This document shows, piece after piece, positions 1 to 8,004 of a stretch of DNA of 64,000 bases. The DNA is taken from positions 1-64,000 of the forward strand of contig DASTPE010000048.1 of assembly GCA_035762345.1 (NCBI GenBank), given 5' to 3'. Below the pieces are notes generated by a model. That model did not search any database and was not told where the DNA came from. It worked only from the letters and a program-made list of their open reading frames with translations. A program made the translations under genes and the position numbers. Position 1 is the stretch's first letter, and the number at the start of each line of letters is the position of its first letter. Source of the DNA: SCGC-AG-212-J23 sp035762345. GTDB lineage: Bacteria > Pseudomonadota > Gammaproteobacteria > Burkholderiales > SG8-39.

Positions 1-2
1 CG

Positions 3-275
3 AACTTCGACCAGACGCGTGCCACCATGCAGGAAGCCTGGATCTGGCACGCGGTTGGGGCGCTGCTCTATGTGACCATCGCACTGGGCCATATCTACAT
101 CGGCACCATCGGCGTGGAAGGCGCCTACCAGAACATGCGCAAGGGCGTGACCGATGAGACCTGGGCGAAGGAGCATCACGACATCTGGTACAAGGAGCTG
201 CAATCTCGCGGCGCCACGCCCGCCCGGGGCGGCGCCGTCCCGGCGGGCGCTCCGCACATGAAGGAAAAGCAATGA
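3..275 (+). CDS. Formate dehydrogenase gamma subunit (cytochrome b556), C-terminal part
   Basis: This is the end of a gene that enters from the left edge; the frame is open from base 3. The visible 90 residues contain one membrane helix (about residues 17-35), the family's GHIYIGTIG motif and the EGAYQNMRKG and WAKEHH segments near the cytoplasmic end. In the family this subunit binds haem b and passes electrons from formate oxidation to quinone. The catalytic alpha subunit, a Mo or W enzyme, would lie outside the window. The stop overlaps the next start as ATGA, so the following gene belongs to the same operon. Confidence 0.88.
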   Translation, partial: NFDQTRATMQEAWIWHAVGALLYVTIALGHIYIGTIGVEGAYQNMRKGVTDETWAKEHHDIWYKELQSRGATPARGGAVPAGAPHMKEKQ

Positions 276-505
276 AAAGAATTCTTCTGGTACTGGCGGC
301 GGGCCTTGCGGCCGGCGTGATTGCGGCATCGCATGCGAAGCTCCCGCCCGCGCCCGCGAAGAGCGATGCCGAGAAAGCCGCCGAGGCCGAAAAGGCGGCC
401 GCCGCCAAAGCGAAAGAAGCCGCCGAGCTCACCAAAGCCCAGGACCGGGCAGTCGCCAACTATAAGAAGAACAAGGGCGCCTCGATGGCGCCGGAGAAGA
501 AATGA
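272..505 (+). CDS. Small exported Ala/Lys-rich protein of unknown function
   Basis: The 77-residue product starts with a signal peptide (MKRILLVL, then an Ala/Gly-rich stretch ending near SHA). The mature part is almost entirely Ala, Lys and Glu, likely helical or coiled coil, with a KSDAEKAAEAEK-like run. The gene overlaps both neighbours by 4 bp (ATGA), so it is translated with the formate dehydrogenase gamma subunit and sodC. I do not recognise the family. Its place at the end of a formate dehydrogenase operon suggests a periplasmic accessory role, which is inference. Confidence 0.6.
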   Translation: MKRILLVLAAGLAAGVIAASHAKLPPAPAKSDAEKAAEAEKAAAAKAKEAAELTKAQDRAVANYKKNKGASMAPEKK

Positions 506-1020
506 GAGCGCCGCTCGCGATCGCGTTCACCGCCGCGGCGCTCCTCGGCTGCCAGATCGGGCCGAAGGACGAGCCGCGCGCCACCGCGCAGTTGAAGCCC
601 CTCGGCCAGCACAAGGCGTTCGGCGAGGCCACGTTCAACCAGGTCGGCAACAAGGTGCGTCTCGTCGCCAACGTGCAAGGCCTGGCTCCAGACCGGGAGC
701 ACGGCTTCCACATCCATGAGGTCGGCGACTGCAACTCGCCCGATGGGATGAGTGCGAAGGGGCACTTCAATCCCTTCGGCAAGCCGCACGGCCAACCGAC
801 CAGTGGCGAACGCCACGCGGGCGATCTGCCTGCGCTCAAGGCGGGCAAGGACGGCCGCGCCAAGCTCGACGTCGAGCTCGACACGATCACGGTGACGCCG
901 GGCCCGGCAAGCATCGTGGGTCGGGGGCTCATCGTTCACGCCGACGCGGATGATTACAAGACCCAGCCTACGGGCAACTCCGGCGCGCGCATAGCCTGCG
1001 CCGTGATTCAGCGAAACTAG
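502..1020 (+). CDS. sodC: Superoxide dismutase, Cu/Zn type, lipoprotein
   Basis: The 172-residue protein carries the Cu/Zn superoxide dismutase signatures: HGFHIHEVGDC with copper ligands and the first disulphide cysteine, GHFNP, HAGDLP, and a closing VGRGLIVHADADDY block followed by GNSGARIACAVI with the second cysteine. The N-terminus has a signal peptide ending in the lipobox LLGC, so it is probably anchored in the periplasm by lipid. It dismutates superoxide. It overlaps the upstream small gene by ATGA and closes the formate dehydrogenase operon, followed by a terminator. Protection of the metalloenzyme from superoxide is a plausible but inferred role. Confidence 0.92.
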   Translation: MRAPLAIAFTAAALLGCQIGPKDEPRATAQLKPLGQHKAFGEATFNQVGNKVRLVANVQGLAPDREHGFHIHEVGDCNSPDGMSAKGHFNPFGKPHGQPTSGERHAGDLPALKAGKDGRAKLDVELDTITVTPGPASIVGRGLIVHADADDYKTQPTGNSGARIACAVIQRN

Positions 1021-1041
1021 ATCAACCGGAGGAGGAGGGGC

Positions 1042-1072
1042 CGAAAGGGCGTCGCGAGACGCCCTTTCGTTT
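1042..1072. terminator. Rho-independent terminator between convergent sodC and the DUF1330 gene
   Basis: A 12-bp perfect stem (CGAAAGGGCGTC with its complement) closes on a GCGA tetraloop and runs into TTT on the plus strand. On the minus strand an A/G-rich side follows, so it serves sodC best. Its last bases touch the stop codon of the convergent gene. Confidence 0.85.
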
Positions 1073-1359
1073 CATGCGCCTTCGACGATGATGAGCTTGC
1101 CGCGCGAGGCCTTCTGGCGGATCGCGATCAAGGGCGCGTACTCGGGCGAGCGGTAGAACTTCAGCGCCTGCTCCATCGAGGGAAATTCCACTACGGCGAT
1201 ACGCTTGGGCGACCAGCCACCCTCGATCGCCTCGACCCTGCCGCCGCGCACGATGTATTTCCCTCCATAGCGGGCAATCACGTCGGGCACCTGTTTGCGG
1301 TAGTCCTCGTAGGCAGCGGGATCGGTGATGTCGATTTCGGCGATCACGTAAGCAGCCAT
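1072..1359 (-). CDS. DUF1330 family protein
   Basis: The 95-residue product has the small ferredoxin-like dimeric barrel pattern of DUF1330: MAAYVIAEIDITDP, YEDYRKQVP, GGKYIVRGG, then VEFPSMEQALKFYRSPEYAPL and a conserved R-x2-A/S-x-G end. I chose the ATG at 1359 because it gives the standard family N-terminus. The gene overlaps the end of chrA by 16 bp, so it is the last gene of the minus-strand oxyanion operon. The biochemical role of the family is not established. Confidence 0.85.
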   Translation of the reverse strand: MAAYVIAEIDITDPAAYEDYRKQVPDVIARYGGKYIVRGGRVEAIEGGWSPKRIAVVEFPSMEQALKFYRSPEYAPLIAIRQKASRGKLIIVEGA

Positions 1360-2729
1360 TTGATTTCTCCCAGAAGGGCGCAGGCGCCGATGATCGGGAT
1401 GACGCCGGCCTTGAAGCGGAACAATGCGATCAGCGCGGCTGCGCCGAGCAGCGCCGAGAACGCGTCGAACCGGCCCGCGAGTCCCTCCGGCCAGAGCACA
1501 TGGTAGGCGAAAAAGAGGGCGAGGTTGAGCACCACGCCGACCACCGCCGCAGTGATCGCGGTGAGCGGCGCGGTAAACTTGAGGTTGCCGTGCGTCGTCT
1601 CGACGAACGGCGCGCCGACGAAGATGAACACGAAGGAGGGCAGGAAGGTGAAGAACGTCGCCACGAGCGCGCCTGCGACCCCGGCCGCCGCGAGCGCCTC
1701 GGCGCCGAACACTTCCTTGCTCCACCCGCCTACGAAGCCGACGAACGCCACCACCATGATGAGCGGTCCGGGCGTGGTCTCGCCGAGCGCAAGGCCGTCG
1801 ATCATCTGCCGCGCGCTGAGCCAGGCGTAATGCTCGACGCCGCCCTGGTAGACGTAGGGCAGCACCGCGTACGCGCCGCCGAAGGTCAGGAGAGCGGCCT
1901 TGGTGAAGAACCAGCCCATCTGCGTCAGCGTACCGTTCCAGCCGAAAGCGCCTGTCAGGGCGCCGAGGACGGTCGCCCAGATCGCAATCCCGGCCGCGAC
2001 GTAAGCCCACAGCCTGGGCCACGAAAACAGTGCATGCGCCGGGGTCGGGGTGTCATCGTCGATGAGCGCCGGTCCGTATCCAGCTTTCGCCGCACGATGC
2101 GCCGCGGCGGGCGAGAAGGTCTGCGGAGCGAACTGTCCCGCGACATAGCCCACGCCGCCGGCGGCGATGACGATCGCCGGGAACGGCACGTCGAACGCAA
2201 AGATCGCGACGAAAGCAGCCGCCGCGATCGCCCAAAGCCAGCCGTTCTTCAGCGCACGCGAGCCGATGCGGTACGCGGCGGCGATCACGACCGCCACGAC
2301 CGCAGGCTTGATTCCGTAGAAGAGGCCAGCGACCACCGGCACGTCGCCGTAGGCAAGGTAGATCCACGACAGCGCAATCAGGATGAAGACCGAGGGCAGT
2401 ACGAACAGGCCGCCGGCGACGATGCCTCCCCAAGTCCGGTGCATCATCCAGCCGATATAGGTCGCGAGCTGCGTCGCCTCCGGACCTGGCAGCAGCATGC
2501 AGTAGTTCAGCGCGTGGAGAAAGCGGTTCTCCGAGATCCAGCGCCGTCGCTCGACCAGCTCCTGGTGCATGATCGCGATCTGTCCCGTTGGTCCACCGAA
2601 GGAGATGAAGCCGAGCTTCAGCCAGAAGCGGAAAGCTTCGGCGAACGAGACCGCGGACGCCGACAGGCCGCTCAGCGGTAGGCCGCCGGATTCCACGTGT
2701 GGATCTCGTCCTTCCCGTTCCTGCACCAT
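1344..2729 (-). CDS. chrA: Chromate transporter ChrA
   Basis: The 461-residue membrane protein has the two-half architecture of the CHR family. The first half begins FRFWLKLGFISFGGPTGQ, with GPEATQLATYIG, and the second half repeats the pattern (FFTKAALLTFGGAYAVLPYV, then DGLALGETTPGPLIMVVAFVG). About ten to twelve hydrophobic segments are visible. ChrA exports chromate. The start at 2729 lies inside the upstream chrB-like gene (58-bp overlap); a GTG a few codons later is possible. It follows the rhodanese-ChrB gene, its usual partner, at the end of an operon that otherwise imports molybdate-like oxyanions. Confidence 0.92.
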   Translation of the reverse strand: MVQEREGRDPHVESGGLPLSGLSASAVSFAEAFRFWLKLGFISFGGPTGQIAIMHQELVERRRWISENRFLHALNYCMLLPGPEATQLATYIGWMMHRTWGGIVAGGLFVLPSVFILIALSWIYLAYGDVPVVAGLFYGIKPAVVAVVIAAAYRIGSRALKNGWLWAIAAAAFVAIFAFDVPFPAIVIAAGGVGYVAGQFAPQTFSPAAAHRAAKAGYGPALIDDDTPTPAHALFSWPRLWAYVAAGIAIWATVLGALTGAFGWNGTLTQMGWFFTKAALLTFGGAYAVLPYVYQGGVEHYAWLSARQMIDGLALGETTPGPLIMVVAFVGFVGGWSKEVFGAEALAAAGVAGALVATFFTFLPSFVFIFVGAPFVETTHGNLKFTAPLTAITAAVVGVVLNLALFFAYHVLWPEGLAGRFDAFSALLGAAALIALFRFKAGVIPIIGACALLGEIKWLLT

Positions 2730-3454
2730 GCGTAGAGCGCGTCGTAGACCACCATGCCGTGCTCGAGCATCTCGTGGTCGTTCGCGAAGTTCCTCGATAA
2801 CCCGAGCGAAATCGCGGCGAGCCCGGCAGCCTGCGGCGCAAGGTTGAGGCGGTTAGTGTCCGCGCCTCGCACGATGACCGCCAGCTCGGCCAGCGCTGGG
2901 TCCTTCTCCAGGTGGAACTTCCTCAGAAACGTGTCGAAGCTGCAGAGCTCACCGTCGTGCGAGAACTCGACGTCAGGGATGTCGTACGGCACTGCCGTCT
3001 TCTCCTGCGCCGTTCGTCTCACCTCCGGCGTCGGCACGTAGAGAAATTCGGCGTCGGGGTCGACGAAGCGCCGGATGAGCCAGGGGCAGGCGATGCGGTC
3101 GATCTTCGGCCGCTCCCGGGTTACCCAGCGCGACGATGAATTTGTCGGTTTCTCAGCAACTTCTCCCCCCAACTCGCGCCAGGCTTCTATTCCACCTTGC
3201 AGGTATCGCGCTGCGAGCGACTTGGCTACATTCTGGCTCACCTCGTGGCCGTGCACGCAGTAAACGACGACCTGTGCTGCCCGCGGCAGCGTGCTCTTCC
3301 ATTCGACCACCCGCTCGGGGTCACGGCGCAGGGCGCCCTTCATCAGGTAAGGCGATTCGCGAAAGCGCTCGTTCCTCCGCACGTCGATCACGAGCGGCGG
3401 CTCGGAGCCGAGAATGGATTGCTTGAGGGATGCTGCGCTGATGCTCGCGTCCAT
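2672..3454 (-). CDS. Rhodanese domain fused to ChrB-type chromate-resistance domain
   Basis: The 260-residue protein has an N-terminal rhodanese-like domain (about 1-105: VIDVRRNERF, active-site loop CVHGHEVS with Cys66, GGIEAWRELGG). A C-terminal ChrB domain follows (about 115-255: RPKIDRIACPWLIRRFVDP, FLYVP, VEFSHDGELCSFDTFL, ADTNRLNLAPQAAGL). The DNA-binding N-terminus of classical ChrB is absent. The ATG at 3454 is preceded by GAAAGGAGAGGCC. It lies directly upstream of chrA, overlapping it, and 97 bp after the ABC cassette gene. A role in chromate detoxification is likely, but the reaction is not known. Confidence 0.85.
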   Translation of the reverse strand: MDASISAASLKQSILGSEPPLVIDVRRNERFRESPYLMKGALRRDPERVVEWKSTLPRAAQVVVYCVHGHEVSQNVAKSLAARYLQGGIEAWRELGGEVAEKPTNSSSRWVTRERPKIDRIACPWLIRRFVDPDAEFLYVPTPEVRRTAQEKTAVPYDIPDVEFSHDGELCSFDTFLRKFHLEKDPALAELAVIVRGADTNRLNLAPQAAGLAAISLGLSRNFANDHEMLEHGMVVYDALYAWCRNGKDEIHTWNPAAYR

Positions 3455-3551
3455 GGCCTCTCCTTTCAAGAGTGTGCCGCAGAGCTTGGACGCGAGGCGT
3501 CTTGGATCGCCGGGAGTCTGCGGCCCCGACGTGTGACTCGAGGAGTCTAGA

Positions 3552-4322
3552 TCAAGGCCGCATGCCCGGCAAGCAGGTGTGCATGCCGCCCGGTAGTGGC
3601 ACCACCCGCACCGACACCCGGTACATGCGCTCGAGCGTGTCGGCGCGAATGACCTCGCGCGGTGCGCCGCTCTCCAGCACGCGCCCTTCCGCGAGAAGCA
3701 GCGCGCGGCTCGCGCACAGGAACGCGTGATCCGGGTCGTGGCTGGAGAAGAGGACGGCAATACCGGTTCGCGCGAGCCCCGAGATCTTCTCCAGCACGCG
3801 CACCTGGTTGCCGAAGTCGAGGCTGGCGGTGGGCTCGTCCAGGACGAGGAGCCTCGGCTCCTGCGCAAGCGCGCGCGCGACGAGCGCGAGCTGGCGCTCG
3901 CCGCCCGAGATCTCAGTGACTGGCTTATCCGCGAGATGCGCGATGCCGAGCGATTCGAGCGACCGGTCGGCAACCAGGATGTCTTTTTTCGCCGGGGAAG
4001 CAAACGCTCCGAGGTGCGCCGTGCGGCCCATCAAGACGAACTCGCGCACAGTGAAGGCGAAATAGGCGGCATGACCCTGCGGCACGTAACCGATGCGCCT
4101 CGCGATCTCGGTTCTCGTCATCGAAGCGAGGGGCGAGCCTTCCAGAGCGATGGCTCCTCCATGCGGCTCCAGCAAGCCAAGCACCGTCCTGAAAAGCGTG
4201 GTCTTGCCGCCCCCATTGGGACCGAGCACGCAGATCACTTCGCCGGCGGCAAGCTCGAAACTCACGTCACGCCCGACCGTGCGACCGGGAAATCCGAAAG
4301 CGAGGTCGCGTACTTTCAGCAT
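3552..4322 (-). CDS. ABC transporter ATP-binding protein, FecE/BtuD/MolC type
   Basis: The 256-residue ATPase shows Walker A GPNGGGKTT, Q-loop GYVPQG, signature SGGERQLALVARAL, Walker B LLVLDEPTASLD and the switch histidine SSHDPDHAF. The ATG at 4322 gives the normal N-terminus MLKVRDLAFGF. It is the cassette of the FecCD-type permease encoded immediately upstream. The B12-type family serves siderophores, haem, B12 and, in the Haemophilus MolABC system, molybdate and tungstate. The context just after modABC favours molybdate or tungstate as substrate; this is inference. Confidence 0.85.
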   Translation of the reverse strand: MLKVRDLAFGFPGRTVGRDVSFELAAGEVICVLGPNGGGKTTLFRTVLGLLEPHGGAIALEGSPLASMTRTEIARRIGYVPQGHAAYFAFTVREFVLMGRTAHLGAFASPAKKDILVADRSLESLGIAHLADKPVTEISGGERQLALVARALAQEPRLLVLDEPTASLDFGNQVRVLEKISGLARTGIAVLFSSHDPDHAFLCASRALLLAEGRVLESGAPREVIRADTLERMYRVSVRVVPLPGGMHTCLPGMRP

Positions 4323-5311
4323 CACCACGTCCTCCGCGCAAGAGCGAACAGCCACAGGAAGAACGGCGTGCCGATCAGCGCCGTGAGCACGCCGGGGGGC
4401 ACCTCGATCGTAACGATGGTGCGGCACAGCGTATCGACGGCAAGCATGAACGCCGCCCCCATCAACATCGCGAGCGGCAGCAGGCGGCCGAAGTCGGGAC
4501 CGACGACGAGACGAGCCGCGTGAGGAATGAGGAGCCCCACCCAGCCGATGATGCCGCTGATCGCCACCACCGACGCGGTCATGAGCGTGGCGCACGCCAC
4601 CACGAGCGTGCGCAGCCGCCGCGTGTCCACGCCGAGAGCGCGCGCTTCGTCGTCGGGCAGCGCAAGCAGGTTCATGCGCCAGCGCAAGAGCAGCATCGGC
4701 ACCAGGCCGACAAGCGCGAGCGGTGCAGCCACGAGCAGATCCTTCGGTGCGATGGACGCAAGGCTGCCGAGCAGCCAGAAGGTGATGGCGGGAAGCTGGT
4801 TGTAGGGATCGGCAAGGTACTTGAGCAGCGCGATCGCCGAGCCGAGCAGCGTGCCAATCACCACGCCGGTGAGCACGAGGGCGAGCAATGGGTCATGACC
4901 GCGCAGCCTCGAGCCAACTCCGTACACGAGAGCCACGGCGACCAGGCCGCCCGCGAACGCGAGCATTTGCGTAAGGAGAACGTTGAAGGAAAGGAAAATT
5001 GCCAGCACGGCGCCGAGCGCGGCGCCGGTGGACACGCCGAGGATGTCTGGCGAGACGAGCGGGTTGCGGAACATCCCCTGGTAGGCGGTGCCCGCAGCGG
5101 CGAGCGCCGCGCCGACGAGCAGCGCGGCGAGCACGCGCGGCCCGCGCACCTGCAGTACGACGGTCTCGACGTTCGCGGCGACCGGTTGGCCGGCAAGCAC
5201 CGACCAGAGCTCGCTGAGCGAAACCGGATAGCGGCCGACGGCAAACGCAAGCGCGACGAGGCCCAGCAGAACGACACTCGAAACGAGATATGAAGCGGCG
5301 CGACCGTTCAT
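4322..5311 (-). CDS. ABC transporter permease, FecCD/BtuC/MolB type
   Basis: The 329-residue protein has about ten hydrophobic segments and FecCD-family landmarks: QVRGPRVLAALLVGAALAAAG, YQGMFRNPLVSPDILGVSTGAALGA, the cytoplasmic coupling region LALPDDEARALGVD, and GIIGWVGLLIPHAARLVVGPD. It forms the transmembrane dimer of a type II importer with the cassette gene that starts at its stop codon. Its own start overlaps the binding-protein stop by 4 bp. Substrate is not decided by sequence; neighbours suggest molybdate or tungstate. Confidence 0.88.
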   Translation of the reverse strand: MNGRAASYLVSSVVLLGLVALAFAVGRYPVSLSELWSVLAGQPVAANVETVVLQVRGPRVLAALLVGAALAAAGTAYQGMFRNPLVSPDILGVSTGAALGAVLAIFLSFNVLLTQMLAFAGGLVAVALVYGVGSRLRGHDPLLALVLTGVVIGTLLGSAIALLKYLADPYNQLPAITFWLLGSLASIAPKDLLVAAPLALVGLVPMLLLRWRMNLLALPDDEARALGVDTRRLRTLVVACATLMTASVVAISGIIGWVGLLIPHAARLVVGPDFGRLLPLAMLMGAAFMLAVDTLCRTIVTIEVPPGVLTALIGTPFFLWLFALARRTW

Positions 5312-6291
5312 TTGGGCAGCACGCCCGGCTCGCCGAGCAGCGCGTCGAGCTGCGCCTCGGTCGGTACGCGGTGATAGAAGCGCCGGTGAAACTCGCGGGC
5401 CTTAGCGCGCAGGTCGACGTCCTTGAACGCCTCGGGCTCGAGGAGCTTGCCGGCCCACCAGATGCCGAGCAGGCGGTTCGGTCCCGGCGGAAAGTCGAAC
5501 CAGCCGAAAGGAAGATGCGGCGAGAGGTACAGCTGCTTGCGGCTCAGCGCCTCGACCGCGCGCCAGCGCGGATCGCTCCATGCGGATCGCCAGAAGTCCG
5601 GGTCGGTGGTCAGGATCACCTGTGGATTCCAGAGGATGACCTGCTCGAACGCTACGGTCACCAAGCCCGCACGCGCTTCGGCGGCGGCATTGCGCGCGCC
5701 CAGGAACTCCAACACTTCGACATTGATCGAGCCCTTGCCGCCCGTCTGCAGCCCGGCAGGGCCGCGGCCATAGTACACAAGAGGTCGGGATCGGGAGAGC
5801 GCGGTGCGCTGCTTGGCGTCGCGCAGTTCGCTCTCATACCACGCGGCCAGCTCCTCCGCCGAGTGCTCATTGCCCATCAACCGCCCCAGCGCGCGCAGCG
5901 TCGCGGGCGTCGACTCGATGCGGCCATCGAGGAGGGCATAGCGGATGCCGGTGCGCTGCTCGACGCTTTGCGCGAGCGCCTGAAGGCTCGGCGCCGTCGA
6001 GCCGACGTCTACGATGAGGTCGGCCTTCGCCCGCAGCACGACTTCGACGTTCGCCGTGTCGCCGCGCCCGGTGAGCCGGCCGAGCTCGGGCAGTTTGGCG
6101 TAGCGCTCGTCGAAGAACTGCGCCTCGCTCGGCCGCAGGGCGCGTGTCCAGCCGACCAGCTTGGCGGGCGCGACGGCGAACACCAGCACGCTCGCCGGCG
6201 GGCCGGCAGCATAGACACGCTCGACCTTTGCCGAGGATTGCGCGAGCAATGCACCCGGAAGAAGAAGCAATACGCCGAATAACCTAGGCAT
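5308..6291 (-). CDS. ABC transporter substrate-binding protein, class III fold, MolA-like
   Basis: The 327-residue precursor starts at ATG 6291 with a signal peptide (MPRLFGVLLLLPGALLAQ). It shows the two-lobed TroA/BtuF-type pattern with a long connecting helix: AGPPASVLVFAVAPAKLVGW, LRAKADLIVDVGS, a central ELAAWYESELRDAK helix and FEQVILWNPQVILTTDPDF. The tail contains PFGWFDFPPGPNRLLGIWW, a motif I associate with MolA-like proteins. The gene overlaps modC by 8 bp, so it is translated with the Mod system. Molybdate or tungstate is the best guess; iron chelates or cobalamin remain possible. Confidence 0.75.
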   Translation of the reverse strand: MPRLFGVLLLLPGALLAQSSAKVERVYAAGPPASVLVFAVAPAKLVGWTRALRPSEAQFFDERYAKLPELGRLTGRGDTANVEVVLRAKADLIVDVGSTAPSLQALAQSVEQRTGIRYALLDGRIESTPATLRALGRLMGNEHSAEELAAWYESELRDAKQRTALSRSRPLVYYGRGPAGLQTGGKGSINVEVLEFLGARNAAAEARAGLVTVAFEQVILWNPQVILTTDPDFWRSAWSDPRWRAVEALSRKQLYLSPHLPFGWFDFPPGPNRLLGIWWAGKLLEPEAFKDVDLRAKAREFHRRFYHRVPTEAQLDALLGEPGVLPK

Positions 6292-7339
6292 AGCCGACGC
6301 TCGGGCGATCGATGGCGACGGACTTGATGAGCGCATAGGCTCGCCGGCCCGGCGCGAGGCCCAGCGCGGCGACCGACTTGCGCGTCACGCGGGCTAGCAG
6401 CGGCGTTCCGGCCACGTCGAGCCGCACATCGACGCTCGCGCCGCGCTGCTCAGACAATGCGGTCACGACGCCCGCGAGGACATTGAGAAAGCTCGCATCG
6501 CGTGGCGCGCTGAGGGCGAGCGAGACATCGCGCGCGCGAATGCGCACCCGCACGCGCTCGCCGACGAGGGCATCTACGTCGGGTGCGTAGAACGCGCCGC
6601 CGGGGAATTCAAGCCGCGTGAGGCTCCATTTGAGGTCGTGATGCGCGACGCGCGTGTCAATGACGCTGCCGCCGTCGAGCAGCCCGGACACCGGCCCGGC
6701 TTCGAGCACCTTGCCCTGCGCGAGCCGCACCACCCTGTCGGCAAGGCGCACAACCTCTTCGATGGAATGACTCACATAGATGATGGGCAGCGCCAGCTCG
6801 TCGCGCAGGCGCTCGATGTAGTAGAGGATTTCACCCTTGCGCGCCTCATCCAGCGAGGCGAGCGGCTCGTCCATCAGCAGCAGCCGCGGGCTTGCGAGCA
6901 GCGCGCGCGCCATCGCCACCCGCTGCCGCTCGCCGCCGGAGAGGCTCGGCGCGGAGCGCTCGAGCAGCGGGCCGACGCCGAGCAGCTCGACGGTATTGTC
7001 AAATGCGAGCCGCCGCTGCCCAGGCGGGACCCTGCGCCAGCCGTATTCCAGGTTTCGGCGCACGGAGAGGTGTGGGAACAGGCTGGACTCCTGGAACACA
7101 TAGCCACAGGCGCGGCGGTGCGGCGGCACGAAGCGCGTATCGTCCTGCCAGCATTCGCCGTCGAAAGAGACGAACCCCGACGGCGCACGCGAAAGACCGG
7201 AAATGCATCGCAGCACGGTCGTCTTGCCCGAGCCCGACGCGCCGAAGAGGGCCGTGACGCCGCGGGCTGCGGCGCTGAAATCCACGTCGAGCGCGAAATC
7301 CTCGCGCGCGAGCCTAAGGCGCGCTTGCAGCCCGCTCAC
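6284..7339 (-). CDS. modC: Molybdate ABC transporter ATP-binding protein
   Basis: The 351-residue protein combines an ABC domain (Walker A GASGSGKTT, LSGGERQRVAMARAL, Walker B LLLMDEPLASLD, YVSHSIEEV) with a C-terminal TOBE/Mop domain from about residue 285 (SFLNVLAGVV ... RVTRKSVAALGLAPG ... ALIKSVAI). That domain arrangement is diagnostic of ModC. Translation starts at GTG 7339, overlapping the modB stop as GTGA. It powers high-affinity molybdate import and may sense molybdate through the Mop domain. Confidence 0.93.
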   Translation of the reverse strand: MSGLQARLRLAREDFALDVDFSAAARGVTALFGASGSGKTTVLRCISGLSRAPSGFVSFDGECWQDDTRFVPPHRRACGYVFQESSLFPHLSVRRNLEYGWRRVPPGQRRLAFDNTVELLGVGPLLERSAPSLSGGERQRVAMARALLASPRLLLMDEPLASLDEARKGEILYYIERLRDELALPIIYVSHSIEEVVRLADRVVRLAQGKVLEAGPVSGLLDGGSVIDTRVAHHDLKWSLTRLEFPGGAFYAPDVDALVGERVRVRIRARDVSLALSAPRDASFLNVLAGVVTALSEQRGASVDVRLDVAGTPLLARVTRKSVAALGLAPGRRAYALIKSVAIDRPSVGYA

Positions 7340-8004
7340 CGGGGTTTCCAGGTGCGGCCGTAGACCGCAAGCAGCACGACGAAGGAAAAGATCAGCATTC
7401 CGCCGGCGAGCCAGTGCGCTTGCATGTATTCGAGGGCCTCGACGTGGTCGTAAAGCGCTACCGAAAGTACCTTGGTCGCCCCGGGGATGTTGCCGCCGAT
7501 CATGAGCACTACGCCGAATTCGCCCACCGTGTGCGCGAAGCCGAGCACCGTGGCGGCGACGAAGCCGGGCCGGGCGAGCGGCACCACGATGGTGAAGAAG
7601 CGGTCCCACGGATCCGCATGCAGAGTTGCGGCAACTTCCACCGGCCGCTCGCCAATGCCTTCGAAAGCCGCCTGCAGGGGCTGCACGACAAAAGGCAGCG
7701 AGTAGATGACCGAGGCGACAACCAGGCCCGAGAACGTAAACGGCAGGAGCCCCAGGCCGAGCGACTGAGTGAGCGCGCCGACCGGGCCGGCCGGCCCCAT
7801 CAGAACGAGCAGATAGAAGCCGAGCACGGTAGGGGGCAGCACGAGCGGCAACGCGACCACGGCGCCGATGGCGCCTTTGAGCCGCGAGCGCGTGCGCGCG
7901 AGCCACCAGGCGATCGGCGTGCCGACGACGAGCAGCAGCATCGTTGTCATCGCGGCAAGCCTTGCGGTGAGCCAAACCGCGGCGAGTTCGTTACTCATAG
8001 CCAT
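7336..8004 (-). CDS. modB: Molybdate ABC transporter permease
   Basis: The 222-residue membrane protein has five to six helices. It carries the ModB motifs PLVLPPTVLGFYLL and the cytoplasmic EAA loop EVAATLHADPWDRFFTIVVPLARPG, followed by GFAHTVGEFGVVLMIGGNIPG. Two in-frame ATGs, 8004 and 7998, are possible; both overlap the modA stop. It pairs with ModC downstream. The sequence strongly resembles the other group-6 oxyanion permease encoded at 9801 in the HTVGEFG/ASAEVGA and GGNI motifs, so the two paralogues should not be confused. Confidence 0.93.
   Translation of the reverse strand: MAMSNELAAVWLTARLAAMTTMLLLVVGTPIAWWLARTRSRLKGAIGAVVALPLVLPPTVLGFYLLVLMGPAGPVGALTQSLGLGLLPFTFSGLVVASVIYSLPFVVQPLQAAFEGIGERPVEVAATLHADPWDRFFTIVVPLARPGFVAATVLGFAHTVGEFGVVLMIGGNIPGATKVLSVALYDHVEALEYMQAHWLAGGMLIFSFVVLLAVYGRTWKPR

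Noticed and set aside
1500..2681. 393-residue plus-strand frame antisense to chrA
   Set aside because: Charged low-complexity translation and complete overlap with a clear membrane transporter.
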